Source: JBBDIK01 sp040880465 (GTDB taxonomy: Bacteria > Actinomycetota > UBA4738 > JBBDHU01). From it: a stretch of DNA of 64,000 nt. The notes below the pieces were generated by a model. It saw nothing but the letters and a program-made list of their open reading frames with translations, was not told the origin of the DNA and searched no databases. The stretch lies in NCBI GenBank assembly GCA_040880465.1, contig JBBDIK010000008.1, positions 1-64,000 of the forward strand. The letters are read 5' to 3'. Both the position numbers and the translations under genes were made by a program. Every line of letters begins with the position of its first letter. Position 1 is the stretch's first letter. Shown in pieces: positions 24,616 to 32,700 of this stretch.

Positions 24616-27143
24616 TACGCCTCCGCGGCGGGCTCCGCGGCGGCGGGCTGGGCCGCGACCGGCACCGGCTCAGGCGCCGCCTCCCGCTTCTTCGCGGCCG
24701 GCTTCTTCTTCGGCTTGGCCTTGGCCTTCTTCGCAGCCGGCTTCTTCTTCGCGGCCGGCTTCTTCTTCGGCTTGGCCTTGGCCTTCTTCGCAGCCGCCCG
24801 CGCCGCGCGTGCCTCGGCCTTCGCCGCACGCACCGCAGCTTCGGCCTGCGGATCTCCGGGCTTCACCACGTTGAACTCATCGTCCATCTCCGCACCGCAG
24901 TTCCAGCACCGCGGACCCTTCGTCGGACGCAAGAGCACGACCGAGCCGCACTCGGGGCACGGCTTGTCCTTCATCGGCAGCGCGCTGACGGTCAGATCGC
25001 AGTCGGGGTAGCGTTCGCACCCGTAGAAGGTGCTGCCGAACCGGCTCCGCTTCTCGACGATCTCGCCCTGGGTGCACTGCGGACAGGTCACGCCGGTGGA
25101 CTTCGCCGGATCCTTGCGGATGAACGTGCAGTCGGGGTAACCCGAGCAGCCGACGAACGGTCCGAACCGTCCCGTCTTCTGCATGAGCTGCTTGCCGCAC
25201 TCGGGACAGGTTTCGTCCAGCAGTTCCGGTTCCGGTCGCACGCTCCCGTCTATGTTCCGGATGTAGTTGCAGTCGGGATAGTTGTCGCAACCGATGAACT
25301 TCCCGAACCGGCCGAGCTTGACCGTCAGGTTCCCCGGTTCGCGGCCCTCCTCCGGACACTTCGGGCACTTCTCGTCGAGGTTCTCCTCGTACCGCTCGAA
25401 CTCGTACTCCGCCTTCTCGAGCGCGCGCGAGAACGGCTCGTTGAACTCATGCAGGACCTGCGTCCAAGGCATCTTGCCTTCGGCGATATCGTCAAGTTCG
25501 TCCTCCATGCGGGCCGTGAACCCGACGTCGACGACGTCCGGGAAATGGTCAACCAACTTGTCCGTGACCACGCGAGCGACATCTTCCGGGAAGAACCGGC
25601 GATCCTCCATCCGCACATACCCGCGATCCACGATCGTCGAGATGATCGAGGCGTAGGTCGACGGACGCCCGATGCCGAGTTCCTCCAGGGTCTTGACCAG
25701 ACTCGCCTCGCTGAACCGCGGCGGCGGCTGCGTGAAGTGCTGTTCGGGCAGCACCTCGAGCATCCGGAGTGCCTGTTCGGCGGTCAGCTCCGGCAGCATC
25801 TTCTCGGCGTCTTCGTCGGGCGCGTCGTCGCGGCCCTCGAAGTACACGCGACGGAATCCGTCGAAGACGACCGTCTGTCCGGTCGCGCGCAAGCCGTAGG
25901 GCACGTCGTCCGCGTTCGCGTCGATGTCGATACCGACCTGATTCAAGCGGGCCTCCGCCATCTGCGAAGCGACCGTGCGCTGCCAGATGAGGCGGTACAA
26001 CTTGTATTGGCCGTCATCGAGTGAACTCCGGATCGCGTCGGGCAACCGCGCAGCCGATGTCGGACGGATCGCCTCGTGCGCTTCCTGCGCCCCCCGCTGC
26101 TTCTTCTTGTAACGCCGCGGTTCCGGGAGTGCGTAGGCATCCCCGAACTGCTCGCGCACGACGCCGGCGATCTCGGCCAGCGCGGTGTCCGCGATGTTCA
26201 CGGAGTCGGTCCTCATATAGGTGATGAGACCCACCGCGCCCTCGCCGGGCAGGGAGATCCCTTCGTAGAGCTTCTGGGCCAGCGTCATCGTCTTGCGGGC
26301 GGAGAACCCGAGCTTGCGAGCCGCCTCCTGCTGCAGGGTAGAGGTCGTGAACGGCGCCGCCGGATTGCGCTTGACCTCCTTCTGGGTGACGCCCGCCACG
26401 CGGTAGGTAGCCCTCCCCAGGCGCTCCGCGTGCGTGGCCGCCTCCGCCTCGTCGCCCAGCACGACTCCTTTCTTGTCGGGCGAGGCGGCAAGCTTGCCTT
26501 TGGGGATGGTGGCCAGACGGACCGTGAAGGGCTGCTCGGGATCTTCCGGCGTGAGACGGACGTCGATGCTCCAGTACTCGACCGGGTTGAACGCCTCGAT
26601 CTCGCGTTCGCGTTCGACGATCAAGCGGACCGCTACCGACTGCACGCGGCCCGCCGACAGACCGGGCCGGACCTTCTTCCACAGCACGGGCGAGAGACGG
26701 TAGCCGACGAGGCGATCCAGGACGCGCCGCGCTTGCTGCGCGTCCACCAGCCGCAGGTCGATGCCACGCGGATGTTCGAACGCCTCGAGGATCGCGTCTT
26801 TCGTGATCTCGGTGAAGGTCACACGTTTGGCCTGCGTGGGATCGAGCTTGAGGATCTCGGCCACGTGGTACGCGATCGCTTCGCCCTCGCGGTCGTAGTC
26901 GGTGGCGAGCACGACACCGTCCACCTTCTTCTGCGCAGCCCGGAGCTCCCGGACCGCCTTCTCGGACGATTCGGGGATCACGTACTCCGGTGCGAAGTCG
27001 TCGTCCGGGTCAACCCCGAGCTTGCTCTTCGGCAAGTCCCGGATGTGCCCATAGGACGCACGCACCGTGTACTCTCCGCCGAGGTACTTCTCCAGCGTCT
27101 TCGCCTTGGTCGGGGATTCGACGACCACCAGTGTTTTGCCCAT
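24615..27143 (-). CDS. topA: DNA topoisomerase I
   Basis: This 842-residue type IA topoisomerase relaxes negative supercoils. It has an N-terminal Toprim domain (Glu9 in VVESPTKAKTLEKYL; D-x-D-x-E in TDYDREGEAIAYH), catalytic Tyr309 in GLITYMRTDSVNI, and four C-terminal zinc-finger-like modules (about 600-790; CPKCPEEG, CPECGKQL, CPQCTQGE and CPECGSVV, CWNCG). A Lys/Ala/Pro-rich tail follows, common in actinobacterial enzymes, and its DNA contains a perfect 49-bp direct repeat. It is the first gene of the topA-tmk-holB run. Confidence 0.96.
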   Translation of the reverse strand: MGKTLVVVESPTKAKTLEKYLGGEYTVRASYGHIRDLPKSKLGVDPDDDFAPEYVIPESSEKAVRELRAAQKKVDGVVLATDYDREGEAIAYHVAEILKLDPTQAKRVTFTEITKDAILEAFEHPRGIDLRLVDAQQARRVLDRLVGYRLSPVLWKKVRPGLSAGRVQSVAVRLIVEREREIEAFNPVEYWSIDVRLTPEDPEQPFTVRLATIPKGKLAASPDKKGVVLGDEAEAATHAERLGRATYRVAGVTQKEVKRNPAAPFTTSTLQQEAARKLGFSARKTMTLAQKLYEGISLPGEGAVGLITYMRTDSVNIADTALAEIAGVVREQFGDAYALPEPRRYKKKQRGAQEAHEAIRPTSAARLPDAIRSSLDDGQYKLYRLIWQRTVASQMAEARLNQVGIDIDANADDVPYGLRATGQTVVFDGFRRVYFEGRDDAPDEDAEKMLPELTAEQALRMLEVLPEQHFTQPPPRFSEASLVKTLEELGIGRPSTYASIISTIVDRGYVRMEDRRFFPEDVARVVTDKLVDHFPDVVDVGFTARMEDELDDIAEGKMPWTQVLHEFNEPFSRALEKAEYEFERYEENLDEKCPKCPEEGREPGNLTVKLGRFGKFIGCDNYPDCNYIRNIDGSVRPEPELLDETCPECGKQLMQKTGRFGPFVGCSGYPDCTFIRKDPAKSTGVTCPQCTQGEIVEKRSRFGSTFYGCERYPDCDLTVSALPMKDKPCPECGSVVLLRPTKGPRCWNCGAEMDDEFNVVKPGDPQAEAAVRAAKAEARAARAAAKKAKAKPKKKPAAKKKPAAKKAKAKPKKKPAAKKREAAPEPVPVAAQPAAAEPAAEA
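24691..24796. repeat. Perfect 49-bp direct repeat in the topA tail
   Basis: Positions 24691-24739 and 24748-24796 are identical over 49 bases with a 57-bp period. They encode the repeated KKAKAKPKKKPAAKK-type basic tail of topoisomerase I. Such repeats can change copy number between strains. Confidence 0.9.
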
Positions 27144-27282
27144 ACGGACGTCACTCTCTACAGGGGATACCGGAACCGCGTCAAGGCTGGCTCCGGTTCC
27201 TCACGGTACCAGCGAACATCCAGATGCCAAGAACCGTCGGAGGTGTCGCGGCTATTCCCCCGTGCCTGGAACGTGCGTATCA

Positions 27283-27310
27283 CTGACGTCGTGCGGGCCG
27301 GTGATACCCT
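27283..27310 (+). promoter_or_regulatory. Putative promoter of the DedA-YihY operon
   Basis: CTGACG (27283-27288) and TACCCT (27305-27310), 16 bases apart, resemble a primary-sigma promoter 27 bases before the TTG start. GGAGAAGGAA follows as ribosome-binding site. Confidence 0.4.
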
Positions 27311-27337
27311 CGCCGCGACGTCCGGAGAAGGAACCCA

Positions 27338-28033
27338 TTGCTCGAAGCGATCGAACAGTTCATCACCGAAGTCATCGCCGACCATGGCTATCTCGCCATC
27401 TTCGTCCTCATGCTGCTGGAATCGGCGTGCATCCCCGTGCCGAGCGAAGTCACGATGCTCTTCGGGGGAGCCCTCGTGTCGGTGCCGTTCCTGGCTCCCG
27501 GGCAGCAGCTCGATCTCGGCCTGGTGATCGCCGCCGGCACGATGGGCAACGTGGTCGGGTCATGGCTCGCCTATTGGGTCGGCTACGTCGGTGGCCGCCC
27601 GCTCATCGACCGGTTCGGGAAGTACCTCTTGTTGCGGCCGCACGAGATCGATCGCGCCCACGAGTGGTTCGAGCGGAACGGTGAGGCGACGGTCTTCTTT
27701 TCGCGGTTCGTTCCCGTCGTCCGGACCTTCATCAGCCTTCCGGCGGGCGTCGCGCGTATGCCGTTCGGCAAGTTCACCCTCTACACGTTCCTCGGGTGCC
27801 TGCCCTGGACGGCTCTGTTCGCCATCTTGGGGTACTACCTGGGTGAGAACTGGCACCTCGTCGACCGCTACTTCCAGCCGATCACCTGGGCGGTGGCCCT
27901 CCTGTGCCTGGCAGGCGCCATCTGGTGGGTGAGCAAGCGCCTGAAAGCCCGCCGGGAAGGTGAGACCGATGGAACCGGTGATGCGGCAGCGCCCGAAGGC
28001 GCGGACGAACAAGCGGACACCGACGCACCGTGA
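27338..28033 (+). CDS. dedA: DedA/SNARE-associated family membrane protein
   Basis: The 231-residue protein has the DedA pattern: an N-terminal re-entrant region (LLESACIPVPSEVTMLFGGAL), the central WLAYWVGYVGGRPLIDRFGKY and the conserved FFSRFVPVVRTFISLPAGVARMPFGKF, whose Arg residues are essential in characterised relatives. DedA proteins are flippases or scramblases needed for envelope homeostasis and proton-motive force. The TTG start follows GGAGAAGGAA. It overlaps the YihY-family gene by four bases (GTGA), so they form an operon. Confidence 0.88.
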   Translation: MLEAIEQFITEVIADHGYLAIFVLMLLESACIPVPSEVTMLFGGALVSVPFLAPGQQLDLGLVIAAGTMGNVVGSWLAYWVGYVGGRPLIDRFGKYLLLRPHEIDRAHEWFERNGEATVFFSRFVPVVRTFISLPAGVARMPFGKFTLYTFLGCLPWTALFAILGYYLGENWHLVDRYFQPITWAVALLCLAGAIWWVSKRLKARREGETDGTGDAAAPEGADEQADTDAP

Positions 28034-28860
28034 ACCTGGAACGCCTCCTCGACCGGATCCGCCGAGCTCCCGTCATGGGCGTCGTGGTCCGGGTCATCGA
28101 AAGGTTCGGCCGGGATGGAGGCAGCTACCTTGCCGCCTCCATCACCTTCTATCTGTTCGTGGCCGCCGTACCCCTGGCGCTTCTGGCGGTGTCCGTCGCG
28201 GGGTTCGCGCTGGAGGAGATCGGGGCCGAAGAGCAGGCCGCGCTGATCGAGCGCATCGCCACCCACATCCCCGCCCTCGGCCCGCTCGTGCACCAGAACC
28301 TGGACGCCGTGGCCGCCCTTCGTGGTCCGGCGGGGATCATCGCCGTCATCGGTATCGTCTGGGGCGCGGCGGGCGCCGGCAACGCCCTCCGGCATGCCCT
28401 CAGCCGGATCTTCGGGTTCGACATGGAAGGTGCCGGCTTCATGGGACCGAAGCTCCGAACGCTCGGATTCCTGTCGGTCCTGCTGCTCGCGGTCTTGATC
28501 GCGACGGGCTTGACGGGGATCGCGGCGTCGACCACGATCCTGCCGTTCGCGGCCCTGACCTTCGCGCTGGTCGTCGCGCTGGACTTCGGGGTGGCGTACC
28601 TCGCCTACCGGATCTTCACCCCGAAGGCCGTAATGCGTTCGCGGGATCTGCTGGGTGGGGCGGTGGTCGCCGCCGTCGGGCTCGGCGCCCTCTCGCTTCT
28701 CGGGACTTGGTACACGCAGCGCGTCGTGCTCCGGGCGACGATCGTGTTCGGGACGTTCGCGGGATTGATCGGCGTGCTCGTGCTGCTGAACCTGTCGGCG
28801 ATGACGCTCCTCTACGGCGCCGAGTTCGCAGCAGAGCGGAAGGACGTACCGGCCGACTGA
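28030..28860 (+). CDS. YihY/BrkB (UPF0761) family membrane protein
   Basis: The 276-residue polytopic protein shows GRDGGSYLAASITFYLFVAAVPLALL near the N terminus and the closing MTLLYGAEFAAERK, both typical of the YihY/BrkB family (once called RNase BN). About six membrane segments are expected. Function is unclear in the family; envelope integrity is the usual suggestion. GTG start within the DedA stop region implies coupled translation. Confidence 0.85.
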   Translation: MNLERLLDRIRRAPVMGVVVRVIERFGRDGGSYLAASITFYLFVAAVPLALLAVSVAGFALEEIGAEEQAALIERIATHIPALGPLVHQNLDAVAALRGPAGIIAVIGIVWGAAGAGNALRHALSRIFGFDMEGAGFMGPKLRTLGFLSVLLLAVLIATGLTGIAASTTILPFAALTFALVVALDFGVAYLAYRIFTPKAVMRSRDLLGGAVVAAVGLGALSLLGTWYTQRVVLRATIVFGTFAGLIGVLVLLNLSAMTLLYGAEFAAERKDVPAD

Positions 28861-28870
28861 AGCCCGCGCC

Positions 28871-31228
28871 TCACTTGTCCAAGACGAACGGAACCGAAGA
28901 CAAGACCACCCGGGGTTCGTAGAGGAACAGTCGCTTCACGAACAGCGCGTTCTGGTTATGCAACAGTTCGTGCCGCCAGGTGGGCAACAGGAACTCCGGG
29001 ATCACGACGGCCGCAAGCGTGTCGGGCCGCTTCGTGACCTTGCGGACCTCCTTGAGCATCGGCCCGGTGAGATCGCGGAATGGTGCCTCGACGATCTCGA
29101 GCGGCACCGTGAACCCACACTCAGCCCATTCCTCGAGCAGCTCGCCGGTCCCTTCCGGATCGAGGGCGAAATGGATCGCCCGGGTCTCGGAGGCGCGGAG
29201 CGTGAGCGCGTAGTTCACTGCCCGGGTCGTGGCATCGTTCACGGACGAGATGAACACGAGCGCTTGGGTCCGCTGGGGGATAAGCGGCTGACCGTCGATC
29301 TGCGCCCGCTCCTCGGTTCCGGAAACGACCGGCGCATCCGTCACCACCACGTTCGGCTCTTTCAGCAGGCCGGCCTTCAGCCGGATCAGCCGGCGCTTGC
29401 GGATCACGTACAGACTCATGCGTTCCTTGACCGTCTCGGGGATGACGACCGTTACGAAGTCGCGATCATCGCGTTCGATGGCTCGGACGTAGCCGCGGAC
29501 GGCCGATAGCAATCCACCACGCTTGCCGGGGATCAGCTCCAGCTCGGGCGCGCCCGGCGCGAAGTCGGCCCACCTCCGCTGCAGATCGGCCGCGGAGCCG
29601 CGTTCGTGAACGTAGACGACGTGCAGATCTTGCGGACGGAACGAGCGGATGTAGCCGAGCGCCTCCGCGGTCGCAGATCCGAAGCCCGTCACCAGGAGCA
29701 CGACGTGGTTGCGCCCGATCCGGTTCGGAGCTTCGATCCCCCGCCGGAGCTGCTCGTGGACCGAGACGTAGTGCGTGCGGATGCGTATGAACGTGAACAC
29801 GATCACGGCAACCGCCACCATCACCATCCACGCCCCGGGTCTCGGGAACCCCTCCGGCGCGAACTTCGTGACCGCGACGACGACCGCGACGACTCCGGTG
29901 GTCACGGCGCCGACGGCGTTGATGACGATGGAGCGCTTCCATCCGACGGCCTTCGCCGGTTCTTCCCGCCGGACGCGGAGCCAGTGCTTGATCATGCCCG
30001 ACTGCGAGAGCGTGAAGGACGTGAAGACCCCGAGAACGTAGAGGTGGATCAAGGCCTCCAGGTTCGCGTCGAACACCCAGATGAGGAAACCGGCCGCCAG
30101 CGCCAGTCCGACGATGCCGTTCGAGAACACCAACCGGTCCCCACGGTTGAGGAACTGCCGGGGCATGAAGTGGTCGCGGGCAAGGAAGGAACTCAGCCTC
30201 GGGAAGTCCTGATACGCCGTGTTCGCGGCCAGGATCAGGATCGCCGCCGTGAACGCCTGAACGAGATAGAGCCCGATCCCCCCATCGAAGACGGCGTCGG
30301 CGATCTGCGCAACGACGGTCTGTTCGTGGCTCCTCGTCACGCCAGCCTGTGAGGCGAGGAACGAGATCCCGAGGAACATCGAGATCGAGATAACCCCCAG
30401 GATGGCCAGCGTGGCAGCCGCGTTCTTCGCTTGCGGACGCCGGAACGCCGGAACGCCGTCCGAGATCGCCTCGACGCCGGTCAGCGCGGTCGACCCGGCA
30501 GAGAACGCCTGCAGGATCACGAACAGAGTCACGGCACCCGCGGCCGTCGCCAGGTGTTCAACCGATTCGACGGGTGCCGCCTGCGGACACCCATCCCCGA
30601 AGAAACACTGCCCCAGGCCCCCGAGGACGGTCGCGGATATCACCACGATGAACGCGTAGGTCGGTACCGCGAAGAGAGACCCGGACTCCTTCACACCGCG
30701 GATGTTCATCAAGGTGACGAAGGCGATGAACCCGAGGGCGATAGGGACCCGGTAGGGGAAGAGCGCGTCGTGCAGGGACGGCACCGACGTGATGGCCAGC
30801 ACCCCTGCAGTGATCGACACCGAGACCGTCAGGACGTAGTCGGTCAGCAGGGCGGCGCCAGCGACCAGGCTCGGACCGACCCCGAGGTTCAACTTGCTCA
30901 CCATGTACGCACCGCCCCCCATCGGGTAGGCGCGAACGGTCTGCCGGTAGGACGTGATGACGATGGCCAACAGCGCGGCGATCGCGATGGCGATGGGCAT
31001 GATGTAGCCCGCGGCGATGCTCGCCGTTGTGGTCAGCAGGAGCACCCCGAGCATCTCTTCGGTCGCATACGCCACCGACGACAGCGCGTCCGAGGAGAAC
31101 ACCGGGAGAGCCAAGGACTTCGGTAGGAGGGTGTGCTCCATGCGATCGGACGCGACCGCACGCCCGATGATCAGGCGCTTGAACACTCCTCCGGCGGTCG
31201 ATCCGGCCGGCGCATCTGGCGAAGACAT
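28871..31228 (-). CDS. kimA: APC-superfamily permease, KimA-like potassium transporter
   Basis: The 785-residue protein has an APC permease domain with about twelve membrane segments (residues 30-500), including FSSDALSSVAYATEEML, RAYPMGGGAYMVSKLNLG and GVEAISDGVPAFRRPQAKNAA. A cytosolic C-terminal part of about 280 residues follows. This architecture matches KimA (YdaO), a high-affinity K+/H+ symporter of Bacillus that is controlled by c-di-AMP. Two TrkA-type K+ regulatory genes lie divergently 118 bases away, which favours potassium over amino acids as substrate. The symbol is by analogy. Confidence 0.75.
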   Translation of the reverse strand: MSSPDAPAGSTAGGVFKRLIIGRAVASDRMEHTLLPKSLALPVFSSDALSSVAYATEEMLGVLLLTTTASIAAGYIMPIAIAIAALLAIVITSYRQTVRAYPMGGGAYMVSKLNLGVGPSLVAGAALLTDYVLTVSVSITAGVLAITSVPSLHDALFPYRVPIALGFIAFVTLMNIRGVKESGSLFAVPTYAFIVVISATVLGGLGQCFFGDGCPQAAPVESVEHLATAAGAVTLFVILQAFSAGSTALTGVEAISDGVPAFRRPQAKNAAATLAILGVISISMFLGISFLASQAGVTRSHEQTVVAQIADAVFDGGIGLYLVQAFTAAILILAANTAYQDFPRLSSFLARDHFMPRQFLNRGDRLVFSNGIVGLALAAGFLIWVFDANLEALIHLYVLGVFTSFTLSQSGMIKHWLRVRREEPAKAVGWKRSIVINAVGAVTTGVVAVVVAVTKFAPEGFPRPGAWMVMVAVAVIVFTFIRIRTHYVSVHEQLRRGIEAPNRIGRNHVVLLVTGFGSATAEALGYIRSFRPQDLHVVYVHERGSAADLQRRWADFAPGAPELELIPGKRGGLLSAVRGYVRAIERDDRDFVTVVIPETVKERMSLYVIRKRRLIRLKAGLLKEPNVVVTDAPVVSGTEERAQIDGQPLIPQRTQALVFISSVNDATTRAVNYALTLRASETRAIHFALDPEGTGELLEEWAECGFTVPLEIVEAPFRDLTGPMLKEVRKVTKRPDTLAAVVIPEFLLPTWRHELLHNQNALFVKRLFLYEPRVVLSSVPFVLDK

Positions 31229-31271
31229 GGGGAGGAGTCTAGTGATGACCGGGGTCGTTCCTGCACTAACC

Positions 31272-31303
31272 GTCCCGGCCCGCGCCTACACTTGGGCCGG
31301 GAC
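31272..31303. promoter_or_regulatory. 10-bp inverted repeat between the divergent K+ genes
   Basis: GTCCCGGCCC (31272-31281) and GGGCCGGGAC (31294-31303) are perfectly complementary across 12 bases. The spacer carries TACACT, a possible -10 element. The position in a 118-base divergent promoter region suits a shared operator; an RNA hairpin in the leader is the alternative. Confidence 0.45.
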
Positions 31304-31332
31304 GGCCACATGCGTGAGCCTGTGCTCTTCGA

Positions 31333-31338
31333 TAGGCT
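31333..31338 (+). promoter_or_regulatory. Leaderless-type -10 element (TAGGCT)
   Basis: TAGGCT ends 8 bases before the ATG of the first TrkA gene, which has no ribosome-binding site, so transcription would begin at or next to the start codon. Confidence 0.5.
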
Positions 31339-31346
31339 CTGGACCC

Positions 31347-32006
31347 ATGAACGTCGTCATCATGGGCTGCGGCCGGGTCGGGTCCGAACTCACCATCGAA
31401 CTCTCGGCCCACGGGCACACCATCAGCATCGTCGACAAGAGCGCGGGTGCGTTCGACCGCTTGCCGCCCGGCTTCAACGCCAAGACCGTCGTCGGGATGG
31501 GGTTCGACCGCGATGTCCTCGAGGAAGCCGGGATCAAGGAGGCCGATGCGTTCCTGGCCGTCTCCAGCGGCGACAACTCCAACATCGTCTCGGCGCGCGT
31601 GGCCCGCGAGCATTACAAGGTCCCGAACGTCATCGCCCGCATCAACGACCCCGAGCGCGCCGACATCTACGAGCGGCTCAACATCCCGACGATCGCCCCG
31701 GTCCGATGGGGCGTGAAGCAGATCATGCTGATGCTGTTCCACGAACGCGAGGAGATCCGCGAGAGCCTGGCCGGCGGTTCGCTGCTCCGGGTCCGCGTCA
31801 ACGTTCCCGAGCACCTGATCGGCAAACCGGTCTCCTCGCTCGAGGAGGAGAGCCGCGTGATGGTCGTCGGCGTCGAGCGTGGCGGAAGCGGCTTCATCCC
31901 CGCCGCCGATAGCACTTACCAGAAGGGAGACGTCGCGCAGCTCGTCCTGCACAAGGACGCGCTCGACGGCCTCGACGCCCTGCTGACCTTCGTGGAGGAG
32001 GCCTAG
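31347..32006 (+). CDS. trkA: TrkA-type potassium uptake regulatory protein
   Basis: The 219-residue protein has a TrkA-N Rossmann domain (MGCGRVGSELTIELSAHG, GFDRDVLEEAGIKEADAFLAVSSGDNSNI) and a TrkA-C (RCK-C) domain from about residue 140. Such subunits bind NAD(H) or nucleotides and gate potassium transporters at the inner membrane face. The ATG at 31347 was chosen because the Rossmann strand begins there and TAGGCT lies in leaderless position. The second TrkA gene begins on the very next base after its stop, like CeoB/CeoC pairs of actinobacteria. Confidence 0.9.
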   Translation: MNVVIMGCGRVGSELTIELSAHGHTISIVDKSAGAFDRLPPGFNAKTVVGMGFDRDVLEEAGIKEADAFLAVSSGDNSNIVSARVAREHYKVPNVIARINDPERADIYERLNIPTIAPVRWGVKQIMLMLFHEREEIRESLAGGSLLRVRVNVPEHLIGKPVSSLEEESRVMVVGVERGGSGFIPAADSTYQKGDVAQLVLHKDALDGLDALLTFVEEA

Positions 32007-32678
32007 ATGCGCGTTGTGATCTCCGGTGGCGGCAACGTCGGGCGGCACCTGGCCGCCGACCTCCTCGAGCACGGTCATGTCGTGACGTTGATCGAACAGG
32101 ACCCCCTGGTCCTCGAGCGCGCGAAGGAATGGCCCGGCCTGGATCTGATCCTCGGCGACTCGTGCGAACCTTGGGTCCTGGAGAAGGCGAGCCTGTCGAC
32201 CGCCGACGTCGTCGTCACCGCGACCGGCGACGATGAGGACAACTTGGTCACCTCGCTGCTGGCCAAGCAGGAGTTCGGCGTGCCGCGCGTGCTGGCGCGC
32301 GTGAACCATCCGAAGAACGAGTGGATGTTCACCGACCAGTGGGGTGTGGATCAGTCGGTCTCACCACCGCACATCATCACCTCGCTCGTCGAGGAGGCGG
32401 TGTCGGTCGGCGATCTCATCCGGATCCTGCCGCTCGGCGATGGGAACGTGGCCGTGGTGGAACTCAAGCTGCCCGGCGGTTCGCCCAGCGCTGGCAAGCC
32501 GCTCTACGAACTGCGCCTGCCGACCGACGCAGCCATCGTGGCAGTTGTCCGAGAAGGCCACGTCCTGATCCCGCAGCCGGAAACCGTCGTCGCGGACGGC
32601 GATGAGATCGTGTGTCTTACCTCACCTTCTTCCGAGGAGGCACTCCGCGCGGCCATCATGGGCGACGGCGAGGCTTAG
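32007..32678 (+). CDS. trkA: TrkA-type potassium uptake regulatory protein (second copy)
   Basis: The 223-residue protein repeats the TrkA-N/TrkA-C layout: ISGGGNVGRHLAADLLEHGHVVTLIEQD, then GDSCEPWVLEKASLSTADVVVTATGDDEDN and a C-terminal RCK-C domain (about 135-223). It differs enough from its neighbour to form hetero-oligomers, as proposed for CeoB/CeoC. It follows the first gene without a gap (TAG then ATG). The ion channel partner could be the divergent KimA-like permease or a TrkH encoded elsewhere. Confidence 0.9.
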   Translation: MRVVISGGGNVGRHLAADLLEHGHVVTLIEQDPLVLERAKEWPGLDLILGDSCEPWVLEKASLSTADVVVTATGDDEDNLVTSLLAKQEFGVPRVLARVNHPKNEWMFTDQWGVDQSVSPPHIITSLVEEAVSVGDLIRILPLGDGNVAVVELKLPGGSPSAGKPLYELRLPTDAAIVAVVREGHVLIPQPETVVADGDEIVCLTSPSSEEALRAAIMGDGEA

Positions 32679-32688
32679 CCCTCCCGTA

Positions 32689-32694
32689 TAGGCT
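32689..32694 (+). promoter_or_regulatory. Leaderless-type -10 element (TAGGCT) of nadB
   Basis: TAGGCT ends 6 bases before the nadB ATG at 32701, just after the trkA stop; no ribosome-binding site is present. Confidence 0.5.
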
Positions 32695-32700
32695 CGCTCC

